From the NCBI GenBank assembly GCA_001818775.1, contig MHKD01000003.1, forward strand, positions 1 to 32,691: 32,691 nt of DNA. Direction: 5' to 3'. This document shows positions 31,228 to 32,691 of this stretch, in pieces. Positions within the stretch are counted from its first letter, which is position 1. Each line of letters starts with the position of its first letter. The position numbers and the translations under genes were made by a program. The notes beneath the pieces are model-generated. The model saw only the letters and a list, made by a program, of their open reading frames with translations. It did not search any database and was not told the origin of the DNA. Source of the DNA: Candidatus Kerfeldbacteria bacterium RIFCSPHIGHO2_12_FULL_48_17. Lineage in GTDB: Bacteria > Patescibacteriota > Patescibacteriia > HO2-48-17.

Positions 31228-32246
31228 GCGCGAAGTCGTTTAATAAATAAAGCGCGAACTTTTTTCAGAGCACGGAACCAACGATATAGCCCACTGGCAT
31301 ACACGATCTCATAACGATACGGAAACGCATACTCGAAACCGCCGAAACCTGTTTTGAAACGTGTCACCCCGGCGAGCAAATGCTTGGGGTCATCAGCCGG
31401 CGCCACACCGCCAAAATCATAAAAACGGATACCCGCGGCCCGGGCTGCACTAAGCGCCTGCCACTGCAATACGTAGGAGGGCATAAAACTGGCATATTCA
31501 TGAAAGGAACCTCCATGCAGATAAACCGCGGTATTGCCATAAAACACACACAGGGCCGCTGCTGCCACCTGTCCCTCATACTCAGCTAAAAACAATCGTA
31601 CCATATTTCGCCGCGCAAACGTAGCCACCATGGTTTTGTAATAATCAAGTTCGTGTGAGCGGATACCGTGCGCTGCCGAAGTCGCGGAAGCGGTCTCAAA
31701 AAAGGATTCCACAGCGCCATCGCTGTGATCTTCACGAACGGTAATGTTTTTTTTCTGACCGAGTCGCAGATTGTAACGGGCCTTTTGTTTCATACCGGCC
31801 AAAAGCGCCGCCTCCCCCTGCGTCAGATCGAGCATACGCGTCAGCGGCGGCTGCACCCAGCGCGGTACCGTAAAATTTTTGACCGCAGAAGGCAAAGCTT
31901 CATTTGGTTCGCAGCGCAAAAACATAATTTTATGCTTGGACGCCTCAGCAGCCACCCAATCCAACCAACAGCGCCAGACTTTGGCCTGCATCGCGTCACG
32001 CACACCCTCTTTCAGCAACGGCCCACGCGGACAATACCAATACCCCCAACCCATAAACAACGCCTGGCGCAGCAACAGTGCACTCAAAAAAAGTTTATCA
32101 CCTTCAAATACGCCAACCCGCAACACTTCCACACCCTGCGCCTGATAAAATTCTCCCCACTCCCACGATTGCAAAAATTCACTGCGCTGAAAAGTGCGCA
32201 GATAACCATCAAGCTCATGTTTGTGCTCAAGCAGACGAACTTCCAT
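31224..32246 (-). CDS. FemAB-like peptidoglycan bridge aminoacyltransferase
   Basis: A 340-residue protein with two GNAT-like subdomains, of the FemX/FemAB family that attaches amino acids from aminoacyl-tRNA to lipid II or nascent peptidoglycan. Typical blocks: FLQSWEWGEFYQAQG, GYWYCPRGPLL, LTQGEAALLAGMKQKARYNLRLGQKK, GGSFHEYASFMPSYVLQWQAL and FYDFGGVA. It lacks the coiled-coil arm of staphylococcal FemA. It lies 1 nt after ruvA and overlaps the nucleotidyltransferase. It suggests that stem peptides are bridged rather than directly linked, which fits the non-DAP motif of the Mur ligase (inference). Confidence 0.87.
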   Translation of the reverse strand: MEVRLLEHKHELDGYLRTFQRSEFLQSWEWGEFYQAQGVEVLRVGVFEGDKLFLSALLLRQALFMGWGYWYCPRGPLLKEGVRDAMQAKVWRCWLDWVAAEASKHKIMFLRCEPNEALPSAVKNFTVPRWVQPPLTRMLDLTQGEAALLAGMKQKARYNLRLGQKKNITVREDHSDGAVESFFETASATSAAHGIRSHELDYYKTMVATFARRNMVRLFLAEYEGQVAAAALCVFYGNTAVYLHGGSFHEYASFMPSYVLQWQALSAARAAGIRFYDFGGVAPADDPKHLLAGVTRFKTGFGGFEYAFPYRYEIVYASGLYRWFRALKKVRALFIKRLRA

Positions 32247-32247
32247 A

Positions 32248-32691
32248 TTATTTTTTACCCAAAACCTTTAAAGCTGCGGCTATTTTCCCGGCAGTATCTT
32301 GCGTCGCCACACCAGCCACCACCAAACGCATCGCTTCCCGCGCTTCATCGGGCGAATACCCGAGTCCTAACAATGCTTCCAACGCTTCGCTATCAATCGA
32401 GCCAGCTGCGCCACCAGCACCGCCCAATCCACCAATATCCAAACCATCAAACGCATCTTTCAAACCCAACACCACTTTTTCCGCCGTTTTGCGCCCAACG
32501 CCGCCCATCTTATGCAGCATATCAGCATCCTGCCTGACGACGCTCTGCTGAATATCCTGCACACTCGCCTTATTCAAAATTCCCAACGCCGACTTGGGGC
32601 CAATGCCGCTCACACCGAGCAACAGTTCAAACATCGCCAGCGACGCCGGGTCAACAAATCCGTACAAACTCTGGCCATTCTCCGAAATCTG
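32248..32691 (-). CDS. ruvA: Holliday junction DNA helicase subunit RuvA (5' end outside window)
   Basis: The visible 147 codons cover the C-terminal three quarters of RuvA and run in frame off the window edge (beginning QISENGQSLYGF). Both helix-hairpin-helix motifs are present: LLGVSGIGPKSAL and MHKxGGVGRKTAEKV-type (HKMGGVGRKTAEKVVLGL). A Gly/Ala-rich flexible linker (GGLGGAGGAAG) precedes the RuvB-binding domain III (EALEALLGLGYSPDEAREAM). RuvA tetramers hold Holliday junctions for the RuvB motor. An internal TTG would be a false start. It probably leads the operon with the FemAB gene. Confidence 0.95.
   Translation of the reverse strand, partial: QISENGQSLYGFVDPASLAMFELLLGVSGIGPKSALGILNKASVQDIQQSVVRQDADMLHKMGGVGRKTAEKVVLGLKDAFDGLDIGGLGGAGGAAGSIDSEALEALLGLGYSPDEAREAMRLVVAGVATQDTAGKIAAALKVLGKK

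Overview
The window looks like a chromosomal segment of a small-genome bacterium, most likely a member of the Candidate Phyla Radiation (Patescibacteria). This is an inference. It rests on the gene style: a compact Mur ligase with a membrane-anchored N-terminus, FG-GAP-repeat secreted subtilase, DUF805 protein, lone metal-binding lipoprotein, short lineage-restricted membrane proteins, dense packing, roughly balanced GC, and many starts without a Shine-Dalgarno. No rRNA or canonical tRNA gene is visible to fix the lineage.

Layout. Positions 1-826 (minus) hold a truncated nucleoside phosphorylase and a LOG-family protein, both with strong Shine-Dalgarno sites. Positions 1065-11157 (plus) run: DUF805 protein, a foldback element, two Nudix hydrolases, a DEAD-box RNA helicase behind a hairpin-rich leader, a lipoprotein, a PIG-L deacetylase, an RRM protein, a 1016-residue aminotransferase-PEP carboxykinase fusion, and an alpha/beta hydrolase. 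A shared bidirectional terminator at 11188-11235 separates this from the minus-strand block 11240-18008: Mur ligase, small membrane protein, secreted subtilase, metal-binding protein and a second Nudix pair. Positions 18057-18419 hold a structured RNA gene (minus) with a consensus promoter and strong terminator. Positions 18514-21328 (minus) encode an unknown coiled-coil protein, cyclopropane-fatty-acid synthase and a HELYH predicted metalloprotein. Positions 21542-24709 hold two unknown membrane proteins and a 49-residue membrane peptide. Positions 24906-27298 (plus) are lexA, a foldback element, dinB and a VOC protein. Positions 27346-32691 (minus) hold an antitoxin-like peptide, a DEDD exonuclease, an Fe-S PD-(D/E)XK nuclease, an LCP transferase, a small protein, a sugar nucleotidyltransferase, a FemAB-like transferase and the 3' part of ruvA.

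Themes. Cell-envelope work is prominent (Mur ligase, FemAB, LCP, nucleotidyltransferase, CFA synthase, subtilase), along with DNA damage response (lexA, dinB, ruvA, two nucleases) and nucleotide housekeeping (four Nudix enzymes, LOG, phosphorylase remnant). The most striking single item is the in-frame aminotransferase-PEPCK fusion, which could pass oxaloacetate directly from transamination to PEP synthesis. The second is the unassigned structured RNA of about 360 nt. Three unrelated inverted-repeat elements of MITE type or size lie between genes.
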